From NCBI GenBank assembly GCA_003427395.1, contig BFEA01000009.1, forward strand, positions 4,989,902-5,030,648: DNA of 40,747 bases. The letters are read 5' to 3'. The translations under genes were made by a program, and so were the position numbers. This DNA is from Chara braunii. Taxonomy: Eukaryota > Streptophyta > Charophyceae > Charales > Characeae. The notes below the pieces were generated by a model, which was given only the letters and a program-made list of their open reading frames with translations, did not search any database and had not been told where the DNA came from. Below, in pieces: positions 10,271-20,090 of this stretch; position 1 is the stretch's first letter, and each line of letters begins with the position of its first letter.

Positions 10271-10283
10271 ATAATGATGGAGA

Positions 10284-10535
10284 ATGTTTGGTTTTGTTGA
10301 GCAACTAACGTTTGGGGTTGTATTGGAAGGAAGGGTAGTTAAGACAGAAGAGACTCTTCGGATCGCAGACAGGAGCATCTCTACTTTGGATGAGCTTGAG
10401 TTCTTGCAACCTTTCTTTGATCGGATAAGAGACTCTGCGTTGAGAGCCGTTACTTACCAGACTGAGATCAACTATTTGCTGAAGGTAGTAAAAGTGGTGA
10501 TCATTGAGAGAGTATCATATCACTCCTCTATCTAA
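10284..10535 (+). pseudogene. Fragment possibly continuing the unknown tandem domain
   Basis: The frame reads FGFVEQLTFGVVLEG at its start, which resembles CFIGSTRFAVFEG of copy 1 near 905-945. The DNA GGAGAATGTTTGGTTTTGTTG also resembles GGGGAATGTTTTTGTTG of copy 2. The rest (DELEFLQPFFDRIRDSALR, then a Val/Ile-rich tail) is unfamiliar. It lies about 400 bases upstream of the E1 gag domain, so it may be part of the E1 gag polyprotein leader. Resemblance is short and could be chance. Confidence 0.3.
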
Positions 10536-10947
10536 CAAGGTACTTTATGATCCAGAGAACTGTGAAAGGATATAACAGAAGACCAAGTAGAGATGATGAG
10601 AGGGAACTAATTGAAGGTTATATTTAAAGGTTGAGTAGAATTGCTTTGCCCTTGATCTCTACTCAAACTGTTATTGCTTACACTCTTTACGTACAAAATT
10701 CTCAAGGGGTAGAACAAACAAGAGAGGAGAGAGATGAGTTTTTATCTCTTGCGAGAAGAGTAAGGGACTAAGAGTGAGAAAGAAGCGGTCAAGAGTGACA
10801 AGAAGAGAGAGAAGAGAACATCAGGGGAGGTTTATGGTCAAAATGGTTGGGTGAGGGAGACTAAACTCTTCTGTGGGGACTCATGAAGAGACCCTAGGTG
10901 GTGCTATACGGGAATTGGTCGAGAGAGTTGACACTATAAAATGAGGT

Positions 10948-11489
10948 TTGGATATTGCAAGAGCAAAGGCATCAGATGAAAGACTTTCATGCTTCAGAGG
11001 GCCTCAAGTAAATGATTTCTTTGATGAATATGAATTATTTGGGCTCAGTTATGGTTGGACAGACAACAACGACTTAAACACCTTCTATCCTACCATGACA
11101 CTGACTCGAGGTTGGCGGTCCAAAAATTGATGGAAGGGGTCACTACATGCGAAGAAGTCAAGGAAAGAATGAAAAGAAAACTCGAGAAAGATTATGTCCT
11201 AACCACTACCAAGGATCTTTTCAACATTCGAAGAGCTAAGTATGACACTTTCAATGTTTTTCTTTAGACTTTCATTCGAACAGTCAGAAGAATCTGATAT
11301 TTGGACGAGGCTCAAAGATGTTATATTTTTCGTACTAACTTTATTGACAATGAAAGACAAATTGTTCTCAATCAAGCTCAACACTATCCTCTCAGATGGG
11401 ATGGAATGATTGCAATAGTCAGAACTCTACCTACGGTTTCACACAAGGAGTGGTTACTGGATCAGATCAGTACGTCGATCAAAGACTAG
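10948..11489 (+). pseudogene. gag: E1 gag (capsid-like) domain, frameshifted
   Basis: Three consecutive frames form one decayed Ty3/gypsy-type Gag. 10948-11060 reads CFRGPQVNDFFDEYELFG. 11055-11267 reads LMEGVTTCEEVKERMKRKL followed by IRRAKYDTFNVFL. 11301-11489 continues after a stop. The pattern of F.G..V..F...YE, a WEEVKE-like helix and an IRR..YDT..FL segment is that of retrotransposon gag proteins, which package element RNA in cytoplasmic particles. At least two frame changes and in-frame stops make it non-functional. The zinc knuckle follows 260 bases downstream. Confidence 0.65.
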
Positions 11490-11504
11490 GAGACCGAGAA
11501 TAGT

Positions 11505-11840
11505 ATGAACAGAGGGAACAATCTGAGCGCTGATAATATTATTCAACGAGTTATGACCAATTATATGCCTGCTAATCATGGTGTGGATGAGAAAGGGAAA
11601 AAGAAGGCTAAAAGTGAAGATGAAGAAAATGATAATGATGATGATGGTTATGGTAGGAGAGGAGATTCCTTCAGGTTAAGAAGAATGGAGGGAATGGTTG
11701 AAAAGGAAACAGGAAAAGAAGAAAGTATGATGATCGTCGAAGGAAGAGTTTTGTCTGCTATTATTGTAGTGAGGGAGGTCATACAACCACCTACTGTAAG
11801 CCTCTAGACGAGGATGTGAAGAGTGGGGTAGCAAAGAAGG
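11505..11840 (+). pseudogene. gag: E1 gag C-terminus with CCHC zinc knuckle
   Basis: An acidic, lysine-rich linker (about 11590-11650, EDEENDNDDDG) is followed by a nucleic-acid-binding knuckle at 11756-11797. The knuckle reads CYYCSEGGHTTTYC, exactly C-x2-C-x4-H-x4-C. It lies in a different frame from the linker, so one indel separates them. In retrotransposons this knuckle binds genomic RNA. Its position just ahead of the protease remnant fits a gag-pol order. Confidence 0.7.
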
Positions 11841-11894
11841 ATACAATGAGTCATGTTTGTGACAGTTCATGGAACAAATTAGATCCCAGGAGGT

Positions 11895-12600
11895 ATGAGA
11901 CTTCTTGCCCTTAAACATGAAGAAAAAATTAAGGAAAAAAAAAAGAGAAAGGTTAATGTGAATTTTCACTTTCTTATTGGCGAACTATCTAACGAACTTG
12001 TGCAAAAATCTGACGATTCTGCCACCATGATTGAGTTGCCCTTACAATCGCCGACATTGGTGGAAAACCTTTTTGACGAAGCTTCCATAAAAGAGCCTTC
12101 ATTAGAAGAAAATTTTATTACACAGAACTCTTCTGAGTTAGCAGCATTTTCTTCTCATGAACCTACGTGTTGTTCAGTTAATATGATGTATTTTTAGGGT
12201 GGTCTACCACTAGAACTCGTTATGCCGCCCAGTGTAGTGATTGGAGAAGTGAGAGATCTCCAAGCACGCCTAACGCCTCAAATGATAGAGAAAAAGAAAA
12301 GAAGGAAGGCCAAAGAGACGCTAAATGAAATTCTTGATGATCAAGAACCGAACCCTGCATCCAGAAAGAATGAACAAGGGAAGAAGAGAAAGTTCATCCT
12401 CGAGAGTGAACTGGAAGATGGAAGAATGATCACTGATGTGATCAGAAAAATGTTAAAGGAAACGGAAGTGACTTTACCATTTTAAGAAGTCATGACTCTA
12501 GTACCTAAGTTGAGGGAAAAGCTAAAAAAAAAAATTGAAAAGAAAAAGATGCAGGTTAACTACTTGGGATCGTCCTTCCCCAGTCAGGTGAACAAATCAC
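11895..12600 (+). pseudogene. E1 linker between gag and protease
   Basis: Two lysine/glutamate-rich frames (11895-12197, 12222-12485) contain long charged stretches such as EKIKEKKKRK and EKKKRRKAKET. I recognise no domain. Position between the zinc knuckle and the protease motif suggests a poorly conserved gag-pol spacer; similar charged spacers occur again at 13085-13440. Confidence 0.45.
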
Positions 12601-12621
12601 TACCAGGTTGTAAGATAAGAT

Positions 12622-13063
12622 TCACAACCATGGGTTGTTGACACTTAACTATCTATATTAATCAAGTGAAGATCCGGGCCTTAGTAGATTCTGGGCAGAG
12701 ATGGTTTTCCACTCCCAGAGGACTATGGAGGTCTGCGATTTAACTGTCGATAGGCTTGCAAAGCATATATTAAGCAATATTGCTCAGGAACTCTTCGTGG
12801 CAGGTTCTATTGATAATTTGCCTATCAGACTGGGCACGATGTCTGTCGAGATACTGGGCTTTGTGGTGCCGAAATTGGATCATGACTGTATCTTGGGCAC
12901 TTCATTCTTGCGTAGAATGGAAGCTGTTCAATTCTTCAACCATGAAGGGTCACCCTGGATCGGTCTACAGGATCCAGAGACGGACCGAGAACAAACCTTT
13001 ATGGTTTGTGCTTCCCGCTATCATAAGCATTTGTTATTGGTTAACTCAATCAGAAGGGAATAA
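12622..13063 (+). pseudogene. E1 aspartic protease remnant
   Basis: The segment VKIRALVDSG ends with the retropepsin active-site triad D-S-G at 12687-12695. A frameshift just after it places the rest in the frame open from 12701, where LDHDCILGTSFLRRMEAVQFF carries the second signature, an ILG-type flap/core motif, and then a hydrophobic C-terminal strand. Retropepsins cut the gag-pol polyprotein. The frameshift right after the catalytic motif inactivates this copy. Confidence 0.7.
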
Positions 13064-13084
13064 TCTTTTGAGAAGATAAGAAAA

Positions 13085-13445
13085 ATAAAGAGGAAAAACA
13101 AGCAAGAGGTTGAAGAGGAAGTCTCAGTAGATATTAATCAGATCTCAAAGATGATGAAAGCTCTAGGCAAACTCAAAGATGAAGATGGGCAGATTAAAAC
13201 ATTCAAAAAGGTTGTTGAAGCCGTTAAGAGTGAGAAAATGAAATTAAAGTTTGCCTCAACTCATCCTTTTTTAGGAAAATAGTCACTGGTCAAACAGGAA
13301 GTACAAGCCCAAAGGGGTGAAAAAGAACCCGGTGGCAGTCCTGATAGAAAAGGATTATGATGAAGCACTGGAGAAAGAAAGGAGAATTATTAAAGCATTG
13401 AGGGAGTCTGCAAAATTGGGGAATAGAGTCACTAGATAAAAATTT
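13085..13445 (+). pseudogene. E1 charged spacer between protease and RT
   Basis: Lysine- and glutamate-rich sequence with interrupted frames (stops near 13279 and 13437). No motif. It connects the protease remnant to the RT N-terminus and is best read as decayed polyprotein spacer. Confidence 0.4.
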
Positions 13446-13451
13446 GACACA

Positions 13452-13862
13452 ATGAAGATAAGCTCATATCAATTTATCTTCCCTAAAGAGGAGAAATATA
13501 TCTTCAAAGTGTGTCAAGAGTTCTCTGGTGCATTCTCCTTTAATGATGAAAAGAGGGGAATGTTGGATGTGGATATGATTAAGATGGCAAAATTTTGGAC
13601 AGTTGATCATATCCCATTGACCGACAGACCAACCAAGTATGCTTTGAAGGAAAAGGCCGAGGTTGTAAAGTATCTTGATAAAAAAAATGCCTTTCCTTCC
13701 CTTTCAAGCATAGGTAACCATCTTGGGCTTTAGATGTTTCTCCAAGGGTAGGAGTCCTGACCCCAAACAAATAGACAAGATCTTGAACTGGCGTTTGTCC
13801 CTCAGGCAGTGACGAACATCAAGAGTTTCTTGGGGGTCTGTGGATTCTGGAGGATTTTTATT
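13452..13862 (+). pseudogene. E1 reverse transcriptase remnant lacking its catalytic core
   Basis: The frame 13452-13733 contains FKVCQEFSGAFSF..DEKRGMLD and ..VVKYLD, typical of the segment that precedes the RT fingers. It then jumps directly to sequence typical of the region after the RT palm: a GRSPDPKQIDKILNW-like segment near 13747-13788, then NIKSFLGVCGFWRIF near 13815-13860, in several frames. The whole palm, including the YLDD-type catalytic motif, is missing, so several hundred bases have been deleted. The coding is then cut by E2 and resumes after 23040. Confidence 0.7.
13859..13862. repeat. Target-site duplication TATT, left copy
   Basis: TATT immediately precedes the TG of the E2 5' LTR and recurs at 23037-23040 directly after the CA of the 3' LTR. 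Removing E2 and one TATT leaves the E1 frame aligned across the join. Ty3/gypsy elements usually make 5-bp duplications, so 4 is slightly short, perhaps through one mutated base. Confidence 0.8.
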
Positions 13863-13945
13863 TGCAGTAACCCGCACTCATCAGAGGCCGGGCTGTATGA
13901 CCATGCACTGCCCGGCCCAGCCCAGCGTCTGGCCAGTGAGACCCA

Positions 13946-14136
13946 GCGCTGGACTGGGGAAATTCAAAGGTCAAAGTCAACTGTCGGGTCGCAGGTACCG
14001 TACCCAAGTCCACGAACAGATACACACATGTGTTTGTATGNGCGCTGGACTGGGGAAATTCAAAGGTCAAAGTCAACTGTCGGGTCGCAGGTACCGTACC
14101 CAAGTCCACGAACAGATACACACATGTGTTTGTATG
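13946..14136. other. 95-base identical duplication around a single N: probable assembly artefact
   Basis: 13946-14040 and 14042-14136 are identical as far as I can read and are separated only by the N at 14041. The 3' LTR has this block once. This is what a misjoined overlap between contigs looks like. Confidence 0.8.
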
Positions 14137-14416
14137 TAGGTACCAGGCCAAGACATCGGACCACGGGAGAATCGGTCGCAGCATCAAGATCTTGACGGCA
14201 CAGGACTGCTGCACCGGGGGCATTGACCCCGAGTCAACGCTACTTAAGGTTGACACTTGGCTTTGACATCATTCATTTTGTCGCGAGTCAAAGCTGACTC
14301 TACTTTGACGCGACGCTGGTTTGGGAGGTGCTGGCTATTTGTTGGTTGAGAGCTGGCGTTCTTCAGCATCGACACACTGCTTGCTTGCTGGTATGGTGGC
14401 TAGCTTTACAAGGTGC

Positions 14417-14625
14417 TGACGTGGCAGCGCCACGTGTCGTTGCTGATGTGGCTACTGCCACGTAGTGTGATGGTGACGTGGCTGTGCCACGTGTTCATTC
14501 GTTGTTCAGACTATCGTTGTCCGGAAGGAGGTTAGGGACTGTGGGGATGAAATGACACGTACGTGTTTATTGAGGCGAACATTGTTGCTCTGTTGATGAA
14601 GAGAATGCTGATGTGCCACGTGGCA
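14417..14625 (+). promoter_or_regulatory. Cluster of ACGT boxes (TGACGTGGCA, CACGTG) in the E2 LTR
   Basis: TGACGTGGCA at 14417-14426, GCCACGTG at 14429-14436, GCCACGTA near 14457, TGACGTGGCT at 14474-14483, GCCACGTG at 14486-14493 and the perfect 12-bp palindrome TGCCACGTGGCA at 14614-14625. In plants such C-box/G-box motifs bind bZIP (and bHLH) factors. They lie 140-350 bases upstream of the TATA-like motif, in the usual U3 enhancer position. The 3' LTR keeps most of them but has lost one (GGTGGCGTAGCTG near 22571). Factor binding is inference. Confidence 0.6.
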
Positions 14626-14703
14626 CTTTGAGGAACTCGGATCTGTATCTAGAATGACGCTGCTGGAGAGGGGGCGAATCTGTTTGGCCCGAAGAAGAAG
14701 TGG

Positions 14704-14774
14704 GCTTCTTCTTCTTCTTCTTCTTCTAAGTCTCTTCTTTCCCCTCTCTCTCTCTCGTCTATGTATGTATATAC
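14704..14774 (+). promoter_or_regulatory. Candidate E2 LTR core promoter
   Basis: A (CTT)n/(CT)n pyrimidine tract is followed by TATGTATGTATATAC. The 3' LTR has the same arrangement with TCTATATATG at about 22856. A TATA-like motif next to a pyrimidine patch is common in plant promoters. No transcript start can be read from sequence alone. Confidence 0.45.
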
Positions 14775-14947
14775 TCGGTTACGGAAACAGATTTGTTCGA
14801 CATTATTCATCAACAAGATTGGATTACTCGAGTTGCTTCGTCAATGAGCCACAGGACTTGTACTGCACGAGCGCTGATGCTCGTGCGTTGCTGTGAACAG
14901 TATCTGCATGTCCAATGTGTGTTATCTGGCCTCGGTTCATTACAGTT

Positions 14948-14960
14948 TGGTATCAGAGCA
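14948..14960 (+). other. E2 primer-binding site (initiator tRNA-Met)
   Basis: TGGTATCAGAGCA begins 3 bases after the 5' LTR end. TGGTATCAGAGC is the well-known plant LTR-element site complementary to the 3' end of initiator tRNA-Met, used to prime minus-strand DNA synthesis. Confidence 0.85.
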
Positions 14961-16109
14961 GTTCTTTCGTACACGTGTAAGGAGGAGTGTCGCGCGCACG
15001 TGCGCGCACTGAACTTACATCACGACGACGAAGAAGATCACGAAGGATATCACGACCTTGAGGAAGATCATCACGACGACGAAGAGCATATGACGACGAA
15101 GATCCCATCGGGCCGCGCTTGAGTTGATTGACGCGCGTGCTCGATCAAGACCCGGACGCGCGCTGATGACGTGGCGGGAAAAATAGTGGGAGAGAGAGAA
15201 TGTTGAAACGCGATTCTTATCAACGCGATTGTCTAGACACGAAGCACTCATCCCTAGTAGAAGCTGCACGCGTCGGGGCCGAAGATGATGACGAGCTTTG
15301 ATTGAAGAAGAAGATCTGCTGATATAGCAGTATTGCATTGGCGAAATTTTGAGCAGGCACCAAGATTGCTGACGTGGCAGGGGGAATATTGATGTGTTGT
15401 CATTTCCCTGTTGACACGGCTTGGTTGGAGTACTAACTGGAGACCAGATTGGCTGACGTGGCACCCCCCCCTCTTATTGTTTGGTTATTTGATGTTGACG
15501 TGGCAGGGGAATATCGACGTGTTATTGTTCCCTGTTCACGCGACATGATTGAAGTTGTATCAGGGGGCCAGATTGGCTGACGTGGCACCCCTTCATTGAT
15601 TACTTTCTGAATGCCGACGTGGCGAGTGTAATAGGCTTGCTGTGTTGGCATTACCGGGGTGTTACGTGATAGACACATATGTGCCTGGGTGAAAGATCAT
15701 CCCGCTGACAGCAGCGATACAGTTGATTGGACGGTTGTAGTGCCAGCTATCGTGCTGGGGTGCGTATTGCTTAACAAGGACTGACGCAGGGGATTATTGA
15801 TGCTGACATCTTGATTGCTGTTGATGTTGGCTTGTTTCTCCTGTGTCGTTTGTCTGTCCTGTGCTGGCATACTCACCTGTGTTGTATTTGGTCACTTTGA
15901 TTGAGTAGGTACCTGCAAAATAACGTCATCAGACTAAGTTAGAAATTAAGAACAGCGAAGAAAAGGAAAAGAAAAACAATTGAAAATATACTCCTCAGTT
16001 ACTTTTGCTGTCATTGCCCTTGCTGTAATCTGCTGTTTGCAATCTGTGGGGCCGCAGGATTAATTATTGTTTATTTTTGTTTATTGTGCGGTAGATCCCC
16101 CATACCGAA
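14961..16109 (+). other. E2 leader between primer site and gag
   Basis: About 1.15 kb without a supported gene. It has a GA/GAC-rich segment (15015-15095), repeated TGACGTGGCA motifs and a tandem ~125-bp duplication, both listed separately. The last 100 bases before the gag ATG are T-rich. A possible intron or packaging signal cannot be told from sequence alone. Confidence 0.5.
15167..15624 (+). repeat. E2 leader: tandem ~125-bp units and six TGACGTGGCR boxes
   Basis: TGACGTGGCG at 15167, TGACGTGGCA at 15370, 15454, 15496 and 15578, and CGACGTGGCG at 15615. Two units are aligned: the first starts GACGTGGCAGGGGGAATATTG near 15371, the second GACGTGGCAGGGGAATATCG near 15497. Both end CCAGATTGGCTGACGTGGCACCCC. 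The units are 124-126 bases apart. A third partial unit starts near 15612. The boxes are the same type as in the LTR. Confidence 0.7.
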
Positions 16110-18249
16110 ATGTCTCAGGAAGGGACTGTTCAGACCCCAGCTGAGGGCCAGAGTGTTGAGCAGCTCCCTGACCCTCGTACGGCCCAGGTAGAGCAGAGAC
16201 GACAACTGTTGTCTGGTCGACTCAACCTTATGGCCACTAAGCTGCACGATGCCGGTGCAGACGCTGAGTCACATGTGCGGGCCCAGTTTGATCTGCGGAA
16301 AGCCCAAGCAGATTTGGACGCAGCTCAAATTGGCACCGACCTATTGAAGGTTCGAGAGTTCATTATCCAGTGCCGTAAAGCACTAGATGTGTTCATCTGT
16401 CAGCAGTTTGACGACATTGCGAATGGCAGAAATGCCAAAAATGATGTGGTGGTCACGGAACAGACGATTGATGAGAACATCCNNNNNNNNNNNNNNNNNN
16501 NNNNNNNNNNNNNNNNNNNNNNNNNNNNNNNNNNNNNNNNNNNNNNNNNNNNNNNNNNNNNNNNNNNNNNNNNNNNNNNNNNNNNNNNNNNNNNNNNNNN
16601 NNNNNNNNNNNNNNNNNNNNNNNNNNNNNNNNNNNNNNNNNNNNNNNNNNNNNNNNNNNNNNNNNNNNNNNNNNNNNNNNNNNNNNNNNNNNNNNNNNNN
16701 NNNNNNNNNNNNNNNNNNNNNNNNNNNNNNNNNNNNNNNNNNNNNNNNNNNNNNNNNNNNNNNNNNNNNNNNNNNNNNNNNNNNNNNNNNNNNNNNNNNN
16801 NNNNNNNNNNNNNNNNNNNNNNNNNNNNNNNNNNNNNNNNNNNNNNNNNNNNNNNNNNNNNNNNNNNNNNNNNNNNNNNNNNNNNNNNNNNNNNNNNNNN
16901 NNNNNNNNNNNNNNNNNNNNNNNNNNNNNNNNNNNNNNNNNNNNNNNNNNNNNNNNNNNNNNNNNNNNNNNNNNNNNNNNNNNNNNNNNNNNNNNNNNNN
17001 NNNNNNNNNNNNNNNNNNNNNNNNNNNNNNNNNNNNNNNNNNNNNNNNNNNNNNNNNNNNNNNNNNNNNNNNNNNNNNNNNNNNNNNNNNNNNNNNNNNN
17101 NNNNNNNNNNNNGAAACAAAGTTGGAAGAATTGACCGTAGGATTGAGGAATGTGACTAACTTGGTCAAAGGAAAGGAAAAAGAGGTTCGGAAGGAACAAC
17201 CTGAGAAAAAACTGATGAGTGATGCTATGAAAGATCTCAGGGTCGAAGTAAAGAAGGGGCAACCATCTGGGCCGACGCCCCCATCAAGTCCACCATCCAG
17301 TCCTCACCCATCAGGGGGAAAGAAAGACATAGAAGTGAAAACTGAGAAGCCAAAGAAGAAGGAAAAGGTAAAGATGAGATTGTCTTTTACGTTTAGCAAC
17401 AAGAAAGACGAACATTTGCTTGTTTGGATCGCCGAGATACAGACGTACTGTAGTACGGCGCCTGTTGCAGAAGAGTCTCAAGTCGCATTCTCCACATCTT
17501 GCTTGGGAGGAGAAGCAAAGGAGTGGGTCTTAGCTGAGGCTAACGCGGCAGGTTTCGACGATATCGGTAAGTGGGCCGGAACAATGACTCTAAAGCAGTT
17601 CCTTGATAAGATCAAGGAACGCTTTCTTGATAAGACGACGATCGATAAGGCCTTCGACCAGCTTACTACGATTGGACAGAAACACTGGACGTCTGTGGAG
17701 GCTTTGTCTTGTGAGGTCGATCGCTTGTTGCAAGTTCCGGGCTTAAATCTGCAGGATGACCAGGTCCTGTATATTTATGCCCGGGCCTTGCCTGAACCCA
17801 TACGAAGTCAGTTAGTGGCCGAGTCAAAGTCAGGTAAGTATAAGTATCGGCAGTTCCGCGATCTTGCTCTCCAGAGAGAGCAAATGACTTCTCAGGTTAA
17901 GCAATCGTATGCATCTGTGGTGAAATCTGGTGGTGGTGCAGGTGCAGGTGCGAGATACGGTAAGCGGGTCCTTTGGCGCCAAAAGCGTCAGAACCACATG
18001 CTTGTCGTCTTTGACGACGACACAGTGGAAAAGCTACCGTTAGAGGAAGGAGTTCCTAGCAGCAGTGAGTCCGAAAAGGGGGACGTCACTGCTGCCGTGG
18101 TCAACAAAGGAGGACCACAGGTCCGTATCGAAGGAGGAAACCACGCTCGTTTCCTGCGCACCCAGGTAGCGCAGCATTCAAGCCATGGGAGAAAATGGAG
18201 ATTGACCAAAAGACCTGGCAGGATAGAATGGACAATGCGCAGTGTTTGA
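16110..18249 (+). pseudogene. gag: E2 gag polyprotein (with assembly gap)
   Basis: ATG at 16110, after a T-rich leader, starts a frame with a heptad-rich N-terminus (QRRQLLSGRLNLMATKL, then FDLRKAQADLDAAQ) likely to form a coiled coil. A 630-N gap (16483-17112) follows; its length is nominal, so the frame change across it is not meaningful. After the gap come a charged Pro/Ser-rich linker and a retrotransposon gag (capsid-like) domain at about 17380-17880, with WIAEIQTYCSTAP, GEAKEWVLAEA, LKQFLDKIKERF and YARALPEPIRSQL. The frame ends at 18249; just before this the correct reading shifts to another frame that holds the zinc knuckle. Gag forms the particle that packages element RNA. Confidence 0.8.
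16483..17112. other. Assembly gap, 630 N
   Basis: Unknown bases inside E2 gag. Nothing should be read through it; any frame spanning it is unsupported. Confidence 0.95.
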
Positions 18250-18300
18250 AGTGTGGAAAGGAGGGACATATCATTGCATGGTGTCCACTCATCCGACACC
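18150..18300 (+). pseudogene. gag: E2 gag CCHC zinc knuckle, out of frame
   Basis: In a frame different from both neighbours the segment reads KTWQDRMDNAQ followed by CLKCGKEGHIIAWC at 18243-18284, an exact C-x2-C-x4-H-x4-C knuckle. The upstream gag frame ends at 18249 inside the knuckle and the downstream protease frame overlaps it. Two indels, near 18100-18180 and near 18290, are therefore implied. Confidence 0.75.
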
Positions 18301-18859
18301 CAAAAGCGAGCCGCCAGTAGGAGTAGCATCTGCTCCTACTGAGTTGAAGAAGTTAGACAATGAGAAAGGTAAGGTGCCTACTAACCCTTTCACTTCTTCG
18401 ACTCGCGTGGCAGAGGATGGTTGTTCTCCAGCCCATCATCCAGATCACCGTGAACCTGTCTTATGTTTTGTCTCTCTGGATGACTCCTTTGATGAGCTTG
18501 GTAATGAGTTGCTGGCACTCCGAAGCTCATGGGCAAAGAAAGCAAAGTCTAAGGGTGAACTATTACTCGCGGATGTAGAGATCGCACACGAACGGATGGG
18601 TGCACTTTTAGACTCAGGATCTACACGATCCTACATTTCTGAGAGAGCTATTCGCAAGCTTCATCTTGGAATGAAGGTAAAGTGTTTAGCACAACCTATC
18701 ACGTCTATTCTTGCTGATAAAAGCACGATCACTGTCTCTCATTATGTCGATCGTGTGAAATGTAAGTTCAGAACTTAAACTGGAAAGAAGATTGTGCATG
18801 AAGTATCCTTCCTAATTGAGAAGAAATTGCCTTTTGATATGATTCTGGGAATGGATTGG
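18290..18859 (+). pseudogene. E2 aspartic protease
   Basis: In the frame open from 18242, MGALLDSGSTRSYIS places the catalytic D-S-G at 18611-18619. The C-terminal signature [10 protein letters not shown] lies near 18833-18862 in the same frame, after an in-frame TAA at 18776-18778. The fold therefore appears complete but for one nonsense codon. It follows gag directly and precedes RT, as usual for Ty3/gypsy pol. Confidence 0.75.
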
Positions 18860-20090
18860 CACGAGGAAGCCAACCCAGAAATTAAGTTCAAGGAAAAGGA
18901 AGAACGCCTGAAAAACGCACAATCTGAACTCGAGGCCATCAAACTGTATTACAAGTCTGGATCTGACTCTGCTCTGTCTTTCTGTTGTATGAGCTATCCA
19001 ACTTTTCGATCGATGGTCAGAAAGAAGCAATTGGATCAGGAGGTAATGATGGTGTTGGTAAAGGAAGTTGGTGAGTCTTCGACACATTATCCTCCATCGA
19101 TACAAAAACTCTTAGATGAGTATAAAGATCTATCTCAGGAACCTACTGGGATCATTGAGCGTGCTATCAAGCACACTATCGAGATCATTCCTGGAAGTAA
19201 GACTCCCAAGGGCCCTATCTATCGAATGTCGCCTAGGGAACTTGAGGAATTGCGCAAGCAACTCCAGGAATTAACTGACAAAGGATGGATTCGCCCTAGT
19301 TCCTCACCATATGGAGCGCCTGTCTTATTTGTGCCCAAAAAGGAAGGTGAGTTGCGTCTATGCATTGATTATAGAGGGTTGAATTCCGTCACTGTGAAAA
19401 ACGTTGAACCCCTACCACGAATTGACGACTTGTTGGATCAGCTGCAGGGATGCAAGTACTTCAGCGAGATTGATCTGAAGTCGGGGTACCACCAAATCGA
19501 GGTGGCGCCCGAAGATCAACACAAGACTGCTTTTCGAACCAGGTATGGACACTACGAGTTTGTGGTAATGCCCTTTGGATTAACGTTGCCCCTGCGACCT
19601 TCCAAAGGTCAATGAACGAATTGTTTCGACAGTGGTTGGATCAGTTTGTAATTGTGTATCTCGATGACATCCTAGTCTACAACAAAACGCTGGAGGATCA
19701 CGAGAAACACTTGCGTCTCGTCTTGGGTAAGCTACGGGAAGGCAATTTCAAACTTAACCCAAAGAAGTCTGAGTTTGCAAAACATGAAGTGCTCTACTTA
19801 GGGCATATAGTCAATGAAGAAGGACTCAGACCGGAAGCGAAGAAAATTTCAGCGATTAGAGATTGGCCACAACCAAAATCCATCACTAAGTTGAGGTCCT
19901 TCCTTGGGTTAGCCAGTTACTATAGGAAGTTTGTTAGGAACTTCTCCTTAGTTGTTGCTCCCGAGAGAAGACTCCTGAAGAAAGGAACCATATGGTTGTG
20001 GGACAAGGACCGTGAGTCATCGATGAAGAAGTTAAAATATGCACTGACTCACTACCCTGTTCTGAAAATCGTTGACCCATCTCTTCCCTT
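18860..20090 (+). pseudogene. E2 reverse transcriptase, one frameshift
   Basis: RT blocks appear in order: [19 protein letters not shown] (near 19287), [44 protein letters not shown], then after a one-base indel near 19585-19600 the frame from 19612 continues with VIVYLDDILVY, where the catalytic YLDD is at 19657-19668. LGHIVNEEGLRP and LRSFLGLASYYRKFVRNF follow. All catalytic residues are present, but the shift inside the palm destroys continuous translation. The enzyme copies element RNA into DNA. Confidence 0.85.

Larger units (their letters stand above)
13863..14944 (+). repeat. E2 5' LTR
   Basis: Starts TGCAGTAACCCGCACTCA and ends TTCATTACA, matching the 3' LTR throughout. It is 1082 bases as assembled but contains a 95-base duplication around a single N (14041), so the true length is probably about 986. 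It carries a CTT/CT pyrimidine tract at 14704-14758 and a TATA-like TATATAC at 14768-14774, about 170 bases before the LTR end, which is a plausible core promoter. Confidence 0.9.

Noticed and set aside
13859-13863. 5-bp target duplication for E2
   Set aside because: TTATT on the left and TATTC on the right do not match as five bases; only TATT is shared with the TG...CA ends fixed by LTR alignment.
16383-17262. Long open frames spanning the 630-N gap on both strands
   Set aside because: They are open only because N codons are not read as stops. Only 16110-16482 and 17113-18249 on the + strand are supported.
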